From Omphiscola glabra (Eukaryota; Mollusca; Gastropoda; Lymnaeidae): a stretch of DNA of 64,000 bases. The stretch is from positions 9,945,674 to 10,009,673 of the forward strand of contig OZ024811.1 of NCBI GenBank assembly GCA_964017045.1, given 5' to 3'. This document shows positions 1 through 10,794 of the stretch, one piece after another. The position numbers and the translations under genes are program-made. The notes under the pieces were generated by a model. It made no database searches. It saw only the letters and a program-made list of their open reading frames with translations, and was not told the DNA's origin. Within the stretch, counting starts at the first letter, position 1. Every line of letters begins with the position of its first letter.

Positions 1-611
1 GTATATCATGTTTTTTTCATCAGATTTTAGTTCTTCATATTTAAGTATAGGTTCTTAAGGACGCAATGGCCCCTAAAAACTCTCAAATCTTGCAAAAGTC
101 TGAATTAACTTAGCCTAGTTACAAAACAAACATATTTATTTACATGATCATTACCATCTACCCTCCCAGACCCCATCCCCTTTTTTTTTCTTTTTTGCCC
201 AAATAAAAAAGAAATTAAATTTCAACATGATCATAATCCAATAATCAAATAATCTAATTTAAAAGAACAATAATTATGTACTTCGTGTCAGATTTATGTC
301 ACAATGTATCCATAAGTAAGTATCCAAAATTAGGTATCCAAAAAAGGTATCTAAAAATATGTATAAAAAAGTAGGTATCCAACAGTATGTATCCAGTTTT
401 GTGAGAATGTACCCCATGAATGTAATTTTGACAAAGTTCTTAAAATGGTAATTTAAACTTTGACTTTAATTTCTTCTACTATGATAAAGAAATCATCTTG
501 TATTTTCTACTAAGACATGTTTATGTTTAGTTATTGTTGCATCTATTTTCCTATGTTTTATGTTTATGTATCTGATAATTGTTGAAAAATTTGTACACAT
601 GAGTTGTGATG

Positions 612-855
612 AGATCAAGTTGGCATTCACAGTATCTCATCCACACGGCTGTTCTCAACAGGTCAATGTAGAACATTTAATTAAAAGGATCAAAGTGGGA
701 TGTCATAGGACAAAGTACACGTAACATGTACATGTCCGGGCAGTAATAGATCTTATAAGAACATCCTCGGCCATAGCTTGGATGGATGACCACAATGTCG
801 ACTCTGACGTCAACTCACGGGGAAGCAATATTTTTACCGTTGGTTTTGTATATGA
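612..855 (+). pseudogene. Decayed 3' part of a trypsin-like protease gene (copy 1)
   Basis: The translation contains VSHPHGCSQQV, matching VSHPHGCSKQV of the intact gene at 17092-18020, then a TKYT stretch, an in-frame TAA, and in another frame TCTCPGSN where the intact gene has TCTCKGSS around the catalytic serine. The copy therefore has at least one stop, a frameshift and a lost nucleophile position. The C-terminus around 840-855 still resembles the WDF end of the intact protein. No upstream exon portion with the catalytic His or Asp is recognisable. A relic rather than a gene. Confidence 0.7.
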
Positions 856-859
856 TTTT

Positions 860-965
860 AGAACGGGCTATGAGCATAACTTCTAGAATAGGCTATGAAT
901 ATGACCTCTAGAACCGGTTATGAACATATGATTTCTAGAATCAGTATTTATGTATGACTTCTAGA
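860..965. repeat. Degenerate repeat of about 27 bp
   Basis: Four diverged units of the form TCTAGAA..GGTTATGAATATGA follow the pseudogene. They are older relatives of the more regular array at 2262-2510, which also follows a protease pseudogene. The array was therefore part of the ancestral duplicated unit. Confidence 0.5.
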
Positions 966-2074
966 GGCGGTTATTCCAAAAACACGTAATGAAATGTGTG
1001 TACGTTTTCTTTGAGTGAAAGATCTACCCGTCTACGTTGTTATCGAACGTTTTTAAAGCCAGCATCGTGGCGCAATTAACACTTACACATTCCTTGAAGC
1101 TTTTTGTAGATTTTTTTTTTTCGATTTCTATCATTTTTTTAAATGTGTTTAAAAAATATAGTCCTTAATGTACTGTCTAGCATTACAAATTAATTCTAAT
1201 ATACAAACCATTTGTTTTTAGAAAAATATTGCTGTATTTTTTTTAATCTACCGCTTTTCATGTTTAAAATAATACCTACGGAAATAGACTTCTTGTAATA
1301 TGTTTTAATTTTTTTTGTTTGAAGCATTTTTTTCATTATATAGTTTTCTTTTGCTGAATATATTTTATTTTCAAATATCGTTATACGGGACAGGCCAAAC
1401 ACTTTTAATCTGCTTAATTTTGGAGTATTTTTTTCTTTACCAGATGATTTATATCTCTTTAAACTCTACTATCCTGACTGATTCCGCCCTCTGACCCATA
1501 AACGATGCTGCTGGGTGCCGTCCATGGCTTGACATGTGATTAGTTATGGAATGGTTGGGCGGATACACATTTGTTTTGTTTCATTTAATTAATGTATGTT
1601 AATTTTTTTTATTTTTTAAGTTCATGATTATGTTTGTTAAATTGTATGTACAGCGTGGTGAGCCCAACACTAGGTTGGGGTACTACGCTATGAAAAAACG
1701 TCTTATAATAATAATTATTATACATTTTAATACTGTTTTTTTTTTTTAATTAAAAAAAAAGGTTGAAATTGTATCTAGTTGTGAATTTAAATTAAAAAAA
1801 GGTTGAAATTGTATCTAGTTGTGAATTTGTATTTCAGAAAATTTTAAAATTAGAAATTTAATTTTAATTCAGTATTGTAGATCTCATTATTATTCTAATA
1901 TTTTATTTTTATATCGTTCCACATCGTGGAAAAATATTTTAAAAAGCAATTAGCAATCGCTTTAAAAAAGAATGGCATTTAATTTGGTCACTTTATTTAG
2001 TTTTTAATTTTTGTCATTTTTCATTTAACAAAATCTGGACATACTCCATGCTTGACTTGTTTGTGCTGAAAGGT

Positions 2075-2200
2075 CAAGTTGACATACTATTATCTCATCC
2101 ACACGGCTGTCTTAAACAGGTCTCAGTGGGGCATTCGATCAAAAATGAACAAAGTGCACTGACACAACACGTACATGTCCAGTCAGTAGCTTAACTTATG
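2075..2200 (+). pseudogene. Decayed trypsin-like protease fragment (copy 2)
   Basis: The translation LLSHPHGCLKQVSVG corresponds to IVSHPHGCSKQVTIG of the intact protease at 17092-18020. The following bases match the region before the catalytic serine only after frame changes. About 125 bp are recognisable. It lies at the same position relative to a 27-bp minisatellite as copy 1, so the two are probably duplicates of one ancestral locus. Confidence 0.65.
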
Positions 2201-2261
2201 TTAGCGTTGTTTATGAATATGACTTTTAACACTGGTTATGAGCATAACCTCTAGAAACGTC

Positions 2262-2510
2262 TATGAATATGACTTGTATAACCAGTTATATGACTTCTAT
2301 AGACAGTTATGAATATATGACTTCTGTAGCCAGTTATGAATATATGACTTCTATAGACAGTTATGAATATATGACTTCTGTAGCCAGTTATGAATATATG
2401 ACTTCTATAGACAGTTATGAATATGTAACTTCTATAGACAGTTATGAATATATGACTTCTGTAACCAGTCATAAATATAGGACTTCTATAGACAGTTATG
2501 AATATATAAC
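2262..2510. repeat. 27-bp minisatellite, about 9 units
   Basis: Units of the type ACTTCTATAGACAGTTATG plus AATATATG alternate between TATAGACAG and TGTAGCCAG variants. Because 27 is a multiple of three, both strands stay open and give artefactual YEYMTS or YRSHIF repeat peptides. No sign of a real gene. Confidence 0.85.
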
Positions 2511-3700
2511 TTCAACATCAAGATATGCAAACAAGCATCTTCTGGCAATCTTCGTTGTCATCAAAAATTGCAATGAACATTGCCACCTTCCCTTTTTTGT
2601 CTTTGTATCCATTTGTAGCTCTCTTATTTAATCTATATTTAACCTCATAATCATTTACGTATTTTCTACAATACAAAACCGTTTTTTTTAAAATTTATTT
2701 TCATTACTTTTTGTACCAAACATGTATACATATAAAACAGTTAATTTTTTTTAAAATATATTTTTGCTTGTAGTACTTTTTCATCATATAGTTTGCTTTT
2801 GCTGAAAATATTATCTGAAAACAAACACACACAGACACACACACACTTACACACGAGGTAATTGATATTTTTTTTAAGTCTTTAATTTACCCAATCATAT
2901 TTTTTAATCTAGGAATTTATCATTTAAAGAATAAAGGTTAAAAAAAAAAAAATTTTTATCCACCATTCTTTTGTAAACTCCACAACAGTTTATTGATTTC
3001 AAAAATGAACACTTCAAATCCAATCATTGCACGGAAACCTAAATGTCAGGTTATAATCTAGAATGTGTGATGGAAGTGTAGACCACCTTTTTGGTTTTTT
3101 TTATATGAATCAGATTTCAAATCTTCAAATTTAAGCAAAGGCTCTTCATGACGGGGTATCCCTTAAAAACTCACAAATAATGCAAAGGTATGAATAAACT
3201 TTAACAAAACAAACACCTTTATAATGCCCTTTTTTATGTAATGTTATTCCTGCTTCCGTTTTTCATTGTTTTATGTTGAAGTCTTTTATATAATTGAATA
3301 TATATATATATATAATTAATTTCAATAGTCTTGGTCTTTTTTTTTTTTCAAACCTAAATTTTCTCATTATAATGAAACAGGATTTTTTTGCGAAAAAATT
3401 GTTGCCTTGACCATTGTAGACAAATTATTTCAGCTTAATTTAAATGAAACAAGAAAACTTTGCATCATGTAATTCATAAATTTATATATATTTCTATCAA
3501 AATATAGCGAGATATTAAAAGAGCGACAGCTGTTGGCCTGTTCAGAGAGAGCACCTGCATAATATCTTGTCCCACTCTCAAACATTTTGATGATGGACTT
3601 TTTACTGTTAACCAGTGTACTACATTATGTTGATGCACCGCGATGAATGAAAAGATTTGGCCTGTTGACTCCATACGGCATAAAGAAAATTTTAACGTAG
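2511..3700. other. AT-rich stretch without recognisable gene
   Basis: Contains CA- and TA-microsatellite runs near 2825 and 3297 and the first part of a third duplicated unit at 3090-3230 (compare 1-150). No exon with convincing splice sites was found on either strand. Confidence 0.4.
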
Positions 3701-3709
3701 CCTCTAAAT

Positions 3710-3907
3710 CAGTGTTTCTCAACCTTCCTAATGCCGCGACCCTTTAATACAGTTCCTTATGTTGTGGCGACGCCACGCCACATAATTATTTTGTTTCTAC
3801 TTCATAACTGTAGAGTATATGTGTTTTCAGATGGTCTTAAGAGACCCCTGCTAAAGAGTCACGCGACCCCCCAAAAGGGATAGCGACCCACAAATTGAGA
3901 ACCGCTG
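3710..3907. mobile_element. SPIN-like hAT MITE
   Basis: A 198-bp element bounded by imperfect inverted termini: it starts CAGTGTTTCTCAACCTTCC and ends AATTGAGAACCGCTG. It is flanked by a perfect 8-bp direct repeat CTCTAAAT (3702-3709 and 3908-3915), diagnostic of hAT transposition. The interior carries the segments I know from the non-autonomous SPIN family: AATGCCGCGACCCTTTAAT after the left end, TACTTCATAACTGTA in the middle, and the GATGGTCTTA then GACCCC series before the right end. It is internally shortened and mutated compared with the family as I remember it. SPIN is known for horizontal transfer among tetrapods, a triatomine bug and a pond snail. Family assignment is from memory of its sequence, not from a search. 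Confidence 0.8.
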
Positions 3908-4297
3908 CTCTAAATTGTTTATTGCTATTAATTAAGCCCAAGACTTCAGCTTACGTTTGACTTTCTTTTGTTTTCTTCGTGCCTCTTGGTAATAATTATA
4001 GTCTCTGCTGATCTGTTTGCTTTCCATTTATTTCTTATTCAGTAGGTAGGCTCCGTGGCATGTCCAATTTAGATTTTAATCATTAAACTTTGTGTTTCTC
4101 TCATGAAGGCTTGTAGCCTGAAATATTTTGATTCACAGTTTAACTTTATAATTAAAGCTTAAACATATTTTTTTTATTCAGATGATTTGTGTTTTTAATG
4201 TGCGAATATATCGTGGAGAAAATGCGTGCTTGTGTGTGGATTTGTTCCGAAAATGTTTCTACGTGGATTGATGGCTATTAACCAAATTTGGCATACA

Positions 4298-4356
4298 TAC
4301 CTATCATGATACTATCATGATACTATCATGATACTATCATAATACTATCATGATAC
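4298..4356. repeat. 11-bp repeat, about 5 units
   Basis: Tandem ATACTATCATG units with a single-base variant in one. Each unit holds the palindrome CATG. No gene nearby. Confidence 0.8.
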
Positions 4357-4359
4357 AGA

Positions 4360-6770
4360 ATGAAATTGTGTGTGGAAGGCGGGTAGATTTTTTAAATATC
4401 CTTCTTCGGGCCTGTTTTTCTTTCGTCATATGAGCTGTATTAATTTGATCACGTTTCCAACAAAGGCACCTGCATGGATTCATTTATCTATAACAAACTT
4501 AATACCCATACACTTGATTATCCGGTTTCAAATGATTGTATTTGTGAACTCGTAATATCCACTACTTGGGGGCTATGGGACTCTAAGTTCATTCTCCTTA
4601 TATATAAGCTATAAAAATAAAATTAGGCCCACATAGCCTTCAACAGGAAGATCAATAGATCGATCTAGACAAAACTTTGTAACGGGATCCCAATAGTTTC
4701 CAACTTTACATTAAGTGATAAATGTGCTTAGCTTTGGCATCATTGTATATTTTCTTAATGAGACATCATTTCGAGTTAGATTGGTTTTAAAAAGATGGAT
4801 TTTTGACCCGGGCCGAACTTAAATCTTTAAATTAAACAGACTGAGTCCCAAATGTTGAGAAAAAAAAATCCATATAAATGGCTTTATTTTAATGCAGAAT
4901 TGTATGCCAGGAGTGACAATCCTAGAGCTGATTTAACACTCGTACACCCGAATTAAGAACAAATGGCTAATATGCAAATCATATTTCTGGAATTACAACT
5001 AGTAAAATGACAGGTATAGTCATAAACTTCATGTAACAGTTCTTTATTTACAAGCACATTTAAAAAAACTAATGCATGAGTCACAAGTCAGCAATGACAG
5101 TTTATATCACAGTAGTCACCACCCCAGAATGTCAGCCGACACATCCATTGTTTCGCTGTATCATTTTTCAGGTTTTTTCCTCAACCAACCTGATCGCAGT
5201 CGTCCCCACCCCCCCCACCCCCCCCGGCCTCAAAAATCCAATGTTTTACTATCCCATAATCTTCATGAATCTCTGCAGCCTGTTCACATGACTTGTCGCA
5301 CACGGTCTACAACAGAACAAAGAGGGGAGTAGAGGGGGTTGCTAGCCCAAATCATTACATGGTGTAGGTTGGGGGGGGGGGAGCAATTTGTTCACCAGTC
5401 AATCCTTTGTATGCCGCATGTCATTGAACCTAATAAAGAAAATAAGAACAAAGTACACGATGTACACACTTATTTAACCTTAATGCAAATAATTATCAGA
5501 TGGCGATACATGTCTCCTACCGCCATACATGTACAGATTTAAATTTAAAAAAATATAAATCTTAAAAATATTTATAGACGTTGCATAATTGTAAGTGCGT
5601 GATGGGGGAGGGAGGGAGAGCGGAAATCGAGGACGCCAACCGAGATCTCCCCAGTGAGAGTAAGGGAGGAGCAGCTGGAGTGGGCCATAAATCGTACGGT
5701 CAGGTTGAGGCAAAAGGAAATACAGCAAACAGGATTCCCCCCCCCCCCCAAAGAACAGCTTTCTCGGTCCAATCGACGTGAACGTCTCTTAATCGTTTAT
5801 AATGGACTGAAATTCTCCTTTACTCCAGCTCCCCCCCCCCCCACACCCACACACCCCATTTCCATGAATTCCTAACCACCACTTCTAACATACCTTCAAA
5901 TAGTTTTTCCAACTTAAACAATTTATATTTAAAGGGGAAACAAATTTTCTAGATCCATTCCCTTCCACTTTTCCATTGTTGCATTTAATGTGTGTATTTG
6001 CGTTTGAAAATAATTGGCCTTGAGTTGTAATTAATTATTATATAACCATGAAAGTATCTGCAATCTTTTTTTTTTTTTTTGTTGTATTTCTTCCATCAGT
6101 ATTAGCACTGGCTATTACAGTTTATTTTATTTCTTAATCACAATATTTGAACATCAATTATTAAAAGTTTATTTCATCGATGACGTATCAATCACGTGAT
6201 TTCTATTACAGCAAGCGTTTCTTTTAAACTTATTAACCTCGGGTGAATATTGAAAGAAGTATTGAGCTAGTTTAACTTCTTTGCTGTGTGGAGGAAAACA
6301 CTGTGGACGATTACATTTTTAGCAAAGGTGAATAACGATATAAAAACAAATTCAAGAAAGCGTGTTTTTTTGTGTTTTTTGGGGGGGGGGGGTGTTAGGG
6401 CTTTTAGAGGGTTTCAAACCCGTGGCCTCAAAAAATGAACCTCAATAACTGTCAATCAGGAAATACAATTAAAATGTTACAAAATGTCCAAAATTATTTT
6501 TTAAAAATTCTTGGGATAAGTTGCTGTAAGTCTCGATTATTTGGGACTCAATTGTTGCAACTGATACGCTGCTGATTAAGATAAATGTATTTTCATAAAA
6601 GTGTTGGTTCATTAACTTTAAGCGACAACAAAATATGAACCCTCACCATTGACAAATCCGATTATGCTTGTTTACAACATGTGTGGGGGTGATAGCTATA
6701 TTAAAACCAATTTATAGGTGCATTTAAGTTTATGTTAAATTTCTGTTATTATTTTTTTATTTTTTAAAAA
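4360..6770. other. Intergenic, no recognisable gene
   Basis: Contains several C or G homopolymer tracts (about 5205, 5370, 5738, 5830, 6380), which make short overlapping open frames on both strands at 5480-5875. None has splice sites or protein-like composition. AT-rich elsewhere. Confidence 0.4.
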
Positions 6771-6776
6771 CTTTCG

Positions 6777-6981
6777 TTAAATTATTTTAATTCTTTTTTT
6801 TTTAAATTCCTCCCTTCTTTGGGAGACGACGGCGTCTTTCAGTATTAGCTCCATCTCCTCGAATGGCTCATGATGCCGACTCTGCAGTGTCAGTCTGAGC
6901 TGCAGTAGTGACAAAGAACCTTGACAACAGGTTTTCTCAAGTCTTCCGTATTGCTCTGCTCGTTTTGCTAAAGGTTTGTGT
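6777..6981 (-). CDS. Orphan terminal exon, charged helical protein
   Basis: A strong acceptor on the minus strand, TTTATCTTTCAG, ends just before 6981. The frame that follows codes for 67 residues to a TAA at 6777-6779. It begins HKPLAKRAEQYGRLEKTCCQ and later has EPFEEMELILKDAVV and a basic tail EEFKKKR. Composition is protein-like and predicted helical. The exon enters in the third codon position, so the previous exon must end in phase 2. I did not find a matching donor: the candidate upstream exon at 7613 runs into a minisatellite that may have disrupted the junction. Product not recognised. Confidence 0.4.
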
Positions 6982-7239
6982 CTGAAAGATAAAATTAATT
7001 TATAGACATTTCTATAGTCCAAGTAAGGTACGTTTAGTCAAAGTATGAGGTGTGTAACGTAGGAGATTAGTTTTATGTAGTGCAATTCCTCCTGTGGACC
7101 GCATGTGAGCCGCACACAAATTTTAAGTGTCCCGCAATAGTTTTATGATTTTTGACAACAATAAAAACGTGTTAGAGTGAAAATATTGTTTAACTGCATT
7201 ATTGAATACAGTAGTGTTTGGAAATTACTGAGAGCACAA

Positions 7240-7510
7240 GATAATTGGTAGCATGGTAGCGTTGAGATGAAATTAGTGGGTTGGTAGTGTTGGGATGGTA
7301 GCAGTGAGATGAAATTAGTGGGTTGGTAGTGTTGGGATGGTAGTGTTGGGATGTAGTGTTGGGATGGTAGTGGTGGGATGGTAGTGGTGGGATGGTAGTG
7401 GTGGGATGGTAGTGGTGGGATGGTAGTGGTGGGATTGTAGTGGTGGGATGGTAGTGATGGGTAGGTAGTGGTGGGATGATAGTGGTGGGATGGTAGATGT
7501 GGGATGGCTT
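7240..7510. repeat. Minisatellite of 14-15 bp (GGGATGGTAGTGGT)
   Basis: More than a dozen units of GGGATGGTAGTGGT and variants, degenerating toward the left into GGTTGGTAGTGTT units. On the minus strand it yields an artefactual HHYHPTTTIPPL-like reading frame fused to the exon candidate at 7613. Confidence 0.85.
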
Positions 7511-7514
7511 GACT

Positions 7515-7613
7515 GGTGGCAGTAATTTGTTTGGAGCACATCAGCATTTCAACATGTTTCTGAACATCAGGTGCAAGAAATCGGATACTAACTTCTTCTT
7601 TCATCTTCTCCTT
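7515..7613 (-). CDS. Orphan internal exon candidate
   Basis: Minus-strand acceptor CGACTCCCTTGTAG precedes 7613. The frame reads KEKMKEEVSIRFLAP then DVQKHVEMLMCSKQ, which looks like genuine protein, before it enters the minisatellite. A 24-nt candidate exon at 8313-8336 (acceptor GCAGCATTTAG, donor GTAAGG) ends in phase 0 and would join as WLAIASE plus KEKMKEE. The left end of this exon is unresolved. Function unknown. It could be a decaying gene. Confidence 0.3.
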
Positions 7614-7794
7614 CTACAAGGGAGTCGTTGTGGAGTGTATGATACTAATGGGCTCTATACAATAATAATATTGCATGAAATGACGATCTTTCGGTCAGAT
7701 TCAACGAGATGGGATCAGTGTATTAAGGGGGCCACTAAGGACTACGGTTGGGGGATGTTTTTGGGGGATGTGAACCAGTAATGGTAATTGTGTT

Positions 7795-8045
7795 AAATTG
7801 AATAGGAAGTCTGTCCAAGTATAGAGAGTGTGTCCAGGTATGGGGACTGTGTCTAGATTCTCTGTCCAGGTATAAGGGGTGGGATTCCAGGGTGTCCTTC
7901 CTGTTATGGGCAATATGTCCAGGTAGTCGGTCCTGGTATTGGGAACATGTCTAGGTGACCTGTCCAGGTATGGGTGGTGGATCCAGGTAGTCTTCCCAAG
8001 TAATCTTTCCAAGTATGGGGAGTGTGTCCAGGTAGTCTGTTCAGA
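7795..8045. repeat. Degenerate repeat of TGTCCAGGTATGGGG units
   Basis: About ten diverged units of roughly 22-25 bp containing TGTCCAGGTA. Too degenerate for a fixed period. No coding potential supported. Confidence 0.65.
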
Positions 8046-8312
8046 TATGGGGAGTGGGTTTCCATCATGTATCGATCAGAAAAGAATGAAACAACTACCT
8101 GGAATTCAGTTATAAAACTTTCAAGTTGTACACAATCACGATAAAAGCTTTGTTTGTGTGTAGATTGTACACTTTCAGTCCCGTGAAGTATTCAAAGAGA
8201 CAGCCGGAAAGGTTGTTGGTTTTCTAAAAAACGCATTTACATTTCAAAGAATAAAAAAGAAGACTGGATAAATTATATAGGAATGCCATAGTGTAAGGCT
8301 AGCAAACCTTAC

Positions 8313-8547
8313 CTCGCTAGCAATGGCCAACCATGACTAAATGCTGCCCGGGGCAAACTGCCGACATTGTGAACACCCCCACCCAACCGCTTTTGCTCGA
8401 GGTTGTGGTTGTGGATTTTAAAGGCGCTCTTAACACAGACGATCCACCGATGTCATAGGCTCTTCCTCTGGGTCTTAAAAATTCTTGCTGTTGAAGCCTT
8501 TCAGCGAAGCTTGTTTGACAATCTTTCTGAACAAGTTGCCTGACCAA
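8313..8547 (-). other. GC-richer open frame with a splice donor, possible exon
   Basis: A minus-strand frame of 76 codons with richer GC than its surroundings contains FAERLQQQEFLRPRGRAYD and ends at a TAG a few bases before a good donor (GAG then GTAAGG at 8312). A splice-acceptor-like GATTGGTCAG lies at its start. The stop sits 6-8 nt before the donor, so either the frame is a terminal exon, the donor belongs to the 24-nt exon 8313-8336, or all of this is a non-coding relic. Not recognised. Confidence 0.25.
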
Positions 8548-8574
8548 TCATGTTTTTAAACTATTCTTAAGGTA

Positions 8575-8895
8575 CTAGCGAGAACCCGGCACGCGTTGCA
8601 ATGCCACCCAAAGAAAGAAAGTGTTTGTGTTTTAACAATGATTTTTGAAGCACATTTTATATCGACAAAAATTTGTTTTATTTTTCTGTACACGAATAAA
8701 TTACAAGGTTTTATCATCCGTGATCAGGCCACATACAGCTGTCCATGTGAGAAGCAAGGATTTTCAAAAAGTTGGATCACACACTTGTAGCGATTGATCC
8801 ACCCATGCAATAGCTCTGTTTTAAATATTACTTATATTGCTCAAATTATTTTCTAAAAATGAATTTAGGACCCCCGGCCCCAAATGGAATATTTT
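8575..8895 (-). mobile_element. Helitron remnant with Pif1-helicase C-terminal motif
   Basis: On the minus strand around 8717-8760 the translation reads CFSHGQLYVA, a stop, then SR. This matches the FSHGQLYVALSR signature near the C-terminus of Helitron Pif1-like helicases. About 150 bp further on the same strand the sequence ends in a GCCGGG..CTAGTA terminus (8575-8600), as Helitron 3' ends often do. The segment at 8868-8890 (GGACCCCCGGCCCCAAA) also occurs as a module in the repeat family at 40.7 and 49-62 kb, hinting that the latter may be Helitron-related. Only a scrap: helicase body and Rep domain are absent. Confidence 0.5.
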
Positions 8896-8976
8896 AAAAT
8901 GGTTGTAATAAATACAGAAACCCGCGGTAAGGGGTAAAAATCAAAATTTAATCAATTCAAATCCATTTTATTTCAG

Positions 8977-9068
8977 TGAACTCTAAGACTAAGAGTGTGT
9001 TCGAGACATTACCATCTGAAGGAAGTACCTCGCCTGGACTTGGTGATAGCATGACTTCATTTCAGTGA
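8977..9068 (+). CDS. Orphan terminal exon, Ser/Thr-rich C-terminus
   Basis: Plus-strand acceptor ATTTTATTTCAG ends at 8976. The open frame enters after two bases and reads NSKTKSVFETLPSEG then STSPGLGDSMTSFQ before TGA at 9066-9068. A canonical AATAAA lies 62 nt downstream. The combination of acceptor, protein-like Ser/Thr/Pro-rich tail, stop and poly(A) signal supports a last coding exon, but no upstream plus-strand exon was identified. An antisense reading (acceptor GAAGCCCCTAG, donor GTACTT) is also open, so strand is not certain. Confidence 0.4.
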
Positions 9069-9129
9069 CTAGGGGCTTCAGTAAATGTAACGAAGCGATT
9101 TTAATGATCTAATTAAATTAAAAGTAGAC

Positions 9130-9135
9130 AATAAA
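9130..9135 (+). terminator. Poly(A) signal AATAAA
   Basis: Canonical hexamer 62 nt after the TGA of the exon at 8977-9068, a normal 3'-UTR spacing. The surrounding AT-rich sequence makes chance occurrence possible. Confidence 0.35.
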
Positions 9136-9246
9136 TTAAAATTAAAATTCAATTGCCGTGCAAAAATAAATAATATATGCCCTCTTTTGAATTTATTTTT
9201 TTTCTTTAAATGTTGTATTTCATATACTTTAAACAATGGTACTCAC

Positions 9247-9397
9247 CAAGACATAGTTTGACAACAGATTCAATTGTATTTGTTGTTTGAGTCTGGTCTT
9301 TTTTCATTTTTCCTTTAGTAACATTGAATTCATCTGAAGTTTTCTCGAGTGGGGACAAGTAAATTGGTGGATAGGAACTAACAGCACTGAAACTCAT
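9247..9397 (-). CDS. Orphan exon, starts MSFSAVSSYPP
   Basis: A minus-strand exon with an acceptor-like CTTCCCCAAAAATAG directly before an ATG at 9397 and a strong donor GTGAGTACC at 9246. It codes for 50 residues, starting MSFSAVSSYPPIYLSP and ending NTIESVVKLCL, with a Lys/Thr/Gln-rich middle, and leaves in phase 1. It may be the first coding exon (ATG at its edge) or an internal exon. No confident partner exon was found to its left; 8313-8336 enters in phase 0 and does not fit directly. Product unknown. Confidence 0.4.
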
Positions 9398-9496
9398 CTA
9401 TTTTTGGGGAAGTAGGTCACTCAACGTAAAATACAAATGCTAAACCACCGTAGGTACCTTGAGGTTGAAAATTTTCTGTCTATGCTTTTTGTCACA

Positions 9497-9530
9497 CACC
9501 AGCACACACATACACATTCACACACACATA
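9497..9530. repeat. CA microsatellite, imperfect
   Basis: Imperfect CACACA/CACATA run. No other feature of note. Confidence 0.7.
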
Positions 9531-10215
9531 CATTTAAATTAGCTTTCATTAGGGGAAAAAAATACAAATTGTGGGAAAATGTCTGTCATTCAATGCAAAG
9601 TTCTTTGAGTCATCTAAACATGTCCTGCAAAACATTTTGTTTTAATAAACTAATCCTTCTACTGAAATATCATAAGTTGTCTATATAACTACGCCACACC
9701 AGATTTGGGAACATAATCATAAAGTCATCTTAAGTTGCTTTTTTAATAATTATTTCACCTCTAGGTATATCTCCGTCAGACACTAATGTATGTCAACACA
9801 TGCATCTTTTAAAACACACGTACCTTGCAAAGCGTTCGCTATAGACGTGGACCAGTGGAGTCAAGTGTAAATGTAGTGTTAGAATGGAGAATCTGAAAAG
9901 TGAGGCAGAGTGTGAGAGATGTGACTGAAAAGATAGTATGTAACCATATATATGCATCATAGGCGAGCCATGGTAAGTAGTGTAGTGTAATGGTATTGTG
10001 TAGTGTAGGTGGTTTCTCAGATATATATATATAAGGAATGATCACCCATTTGGCTAGTCGTGTCCATTCCTTAGGAGTGTGTAGCTGTTCTGACAGATTA
10101 TACGAGTGTTGGACTGTGATAAGCTTTAAATTAGATTAATTAGACACAAATAATTTGTGTCAATAAAACATTATATGTTCAGCTATAATGATGATTTTAC
10201 AAAATATAAATGCAG

Positions 10216-10240
10216 ACGCTTCGGCCAATAGCTTCATCGG
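10216..10240 (-). ncRNA. Degenerate hammerhead-like motif
   Basis: The minus strand reads CCGATGA, then a potential stem II (AGCTATTGGCC), then GAAG and CGTC. The hammerhead core is CUGANGA..GAAA, so this copy has two core substitutions (U to C, last A to G) and is probably inactive. The bases before the core (UGUA) can pair with those after the would-be cleavage site (UGCA), matching a type I layout. It has the same architecture as 26049-26086. Confidence 0.35.
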
Positions 10241-10794
10241 TACAACAAAACAACAACAAAACATGTATATAAGTATAAAGGAAATTAACATCACAAAGGT
10301 AAATATATACATGTTTGGACAAAGGACGAATTAATTAATAGTGACCAGAGGCATAGACGATAGAGTAACATTAGGGCAGATCAAAAGGATCGAGAAGAAA
10401 TGCCCAACCGCACCCAAGACTCCATTATAACGATGTATAACGTTTGCAAATATTGTAAAGATGTGTATTGAGTCTACATAAACTTTTCAAACTAGTTTAA
10501 TTATTATTTTTTTTTATACTGAATTCGTATTGTGTTTCTTTGGGCACATCAAAATAAGATGATGTACAATTTTTTTAAAGGAATTTAGAGAGCGATCACG
10601 AGACTAAAAAAAAAGAGCTAGTAAGGGGAAACGGCATCTTTCCTTGGGGACAAATACCAGTCCTTGCCGGTTTTGACATCGATCAGCTGATTTCAAGACA
10701 CCCTGACGTATGGTTAATATTCTGTACAATAAATCACCAAAGGTTGACAAGTATCAGCTAAGAATAAAAATGCTTTCTATACACTAACGTCTTT

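Larger units (their letters stand above)
1..1400. repeat. Duplicated locus unit A, containing a protease pseudogene
   Basis: Three landmarks in this stretch recur further right. Bases 1-150 resemble 3090-3230. The protease remnant at 612-855 resembles 2075-2200. The T-rich stretch around 1190-1400, with a TATAGTTT..TTTTGCTGAA core, resembles 2660-2820. The order of landmarks is consistent with tandem duplication of one locus: unit A here, unit B at about 2040-2820, and the start of unit C at about 3090. The units are strongly diverged and AT-rich. Apart from the pseudogene no coding sequence is visible. Similarity was judged by eye, so the boundaries are approximate. Confidence 0.45.

Noticed and set aside
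5480..5875. Several overlapping short frames on both strands
   Set aside because: Caused by C/G homopolymer tracts; no splice sites, no domain.
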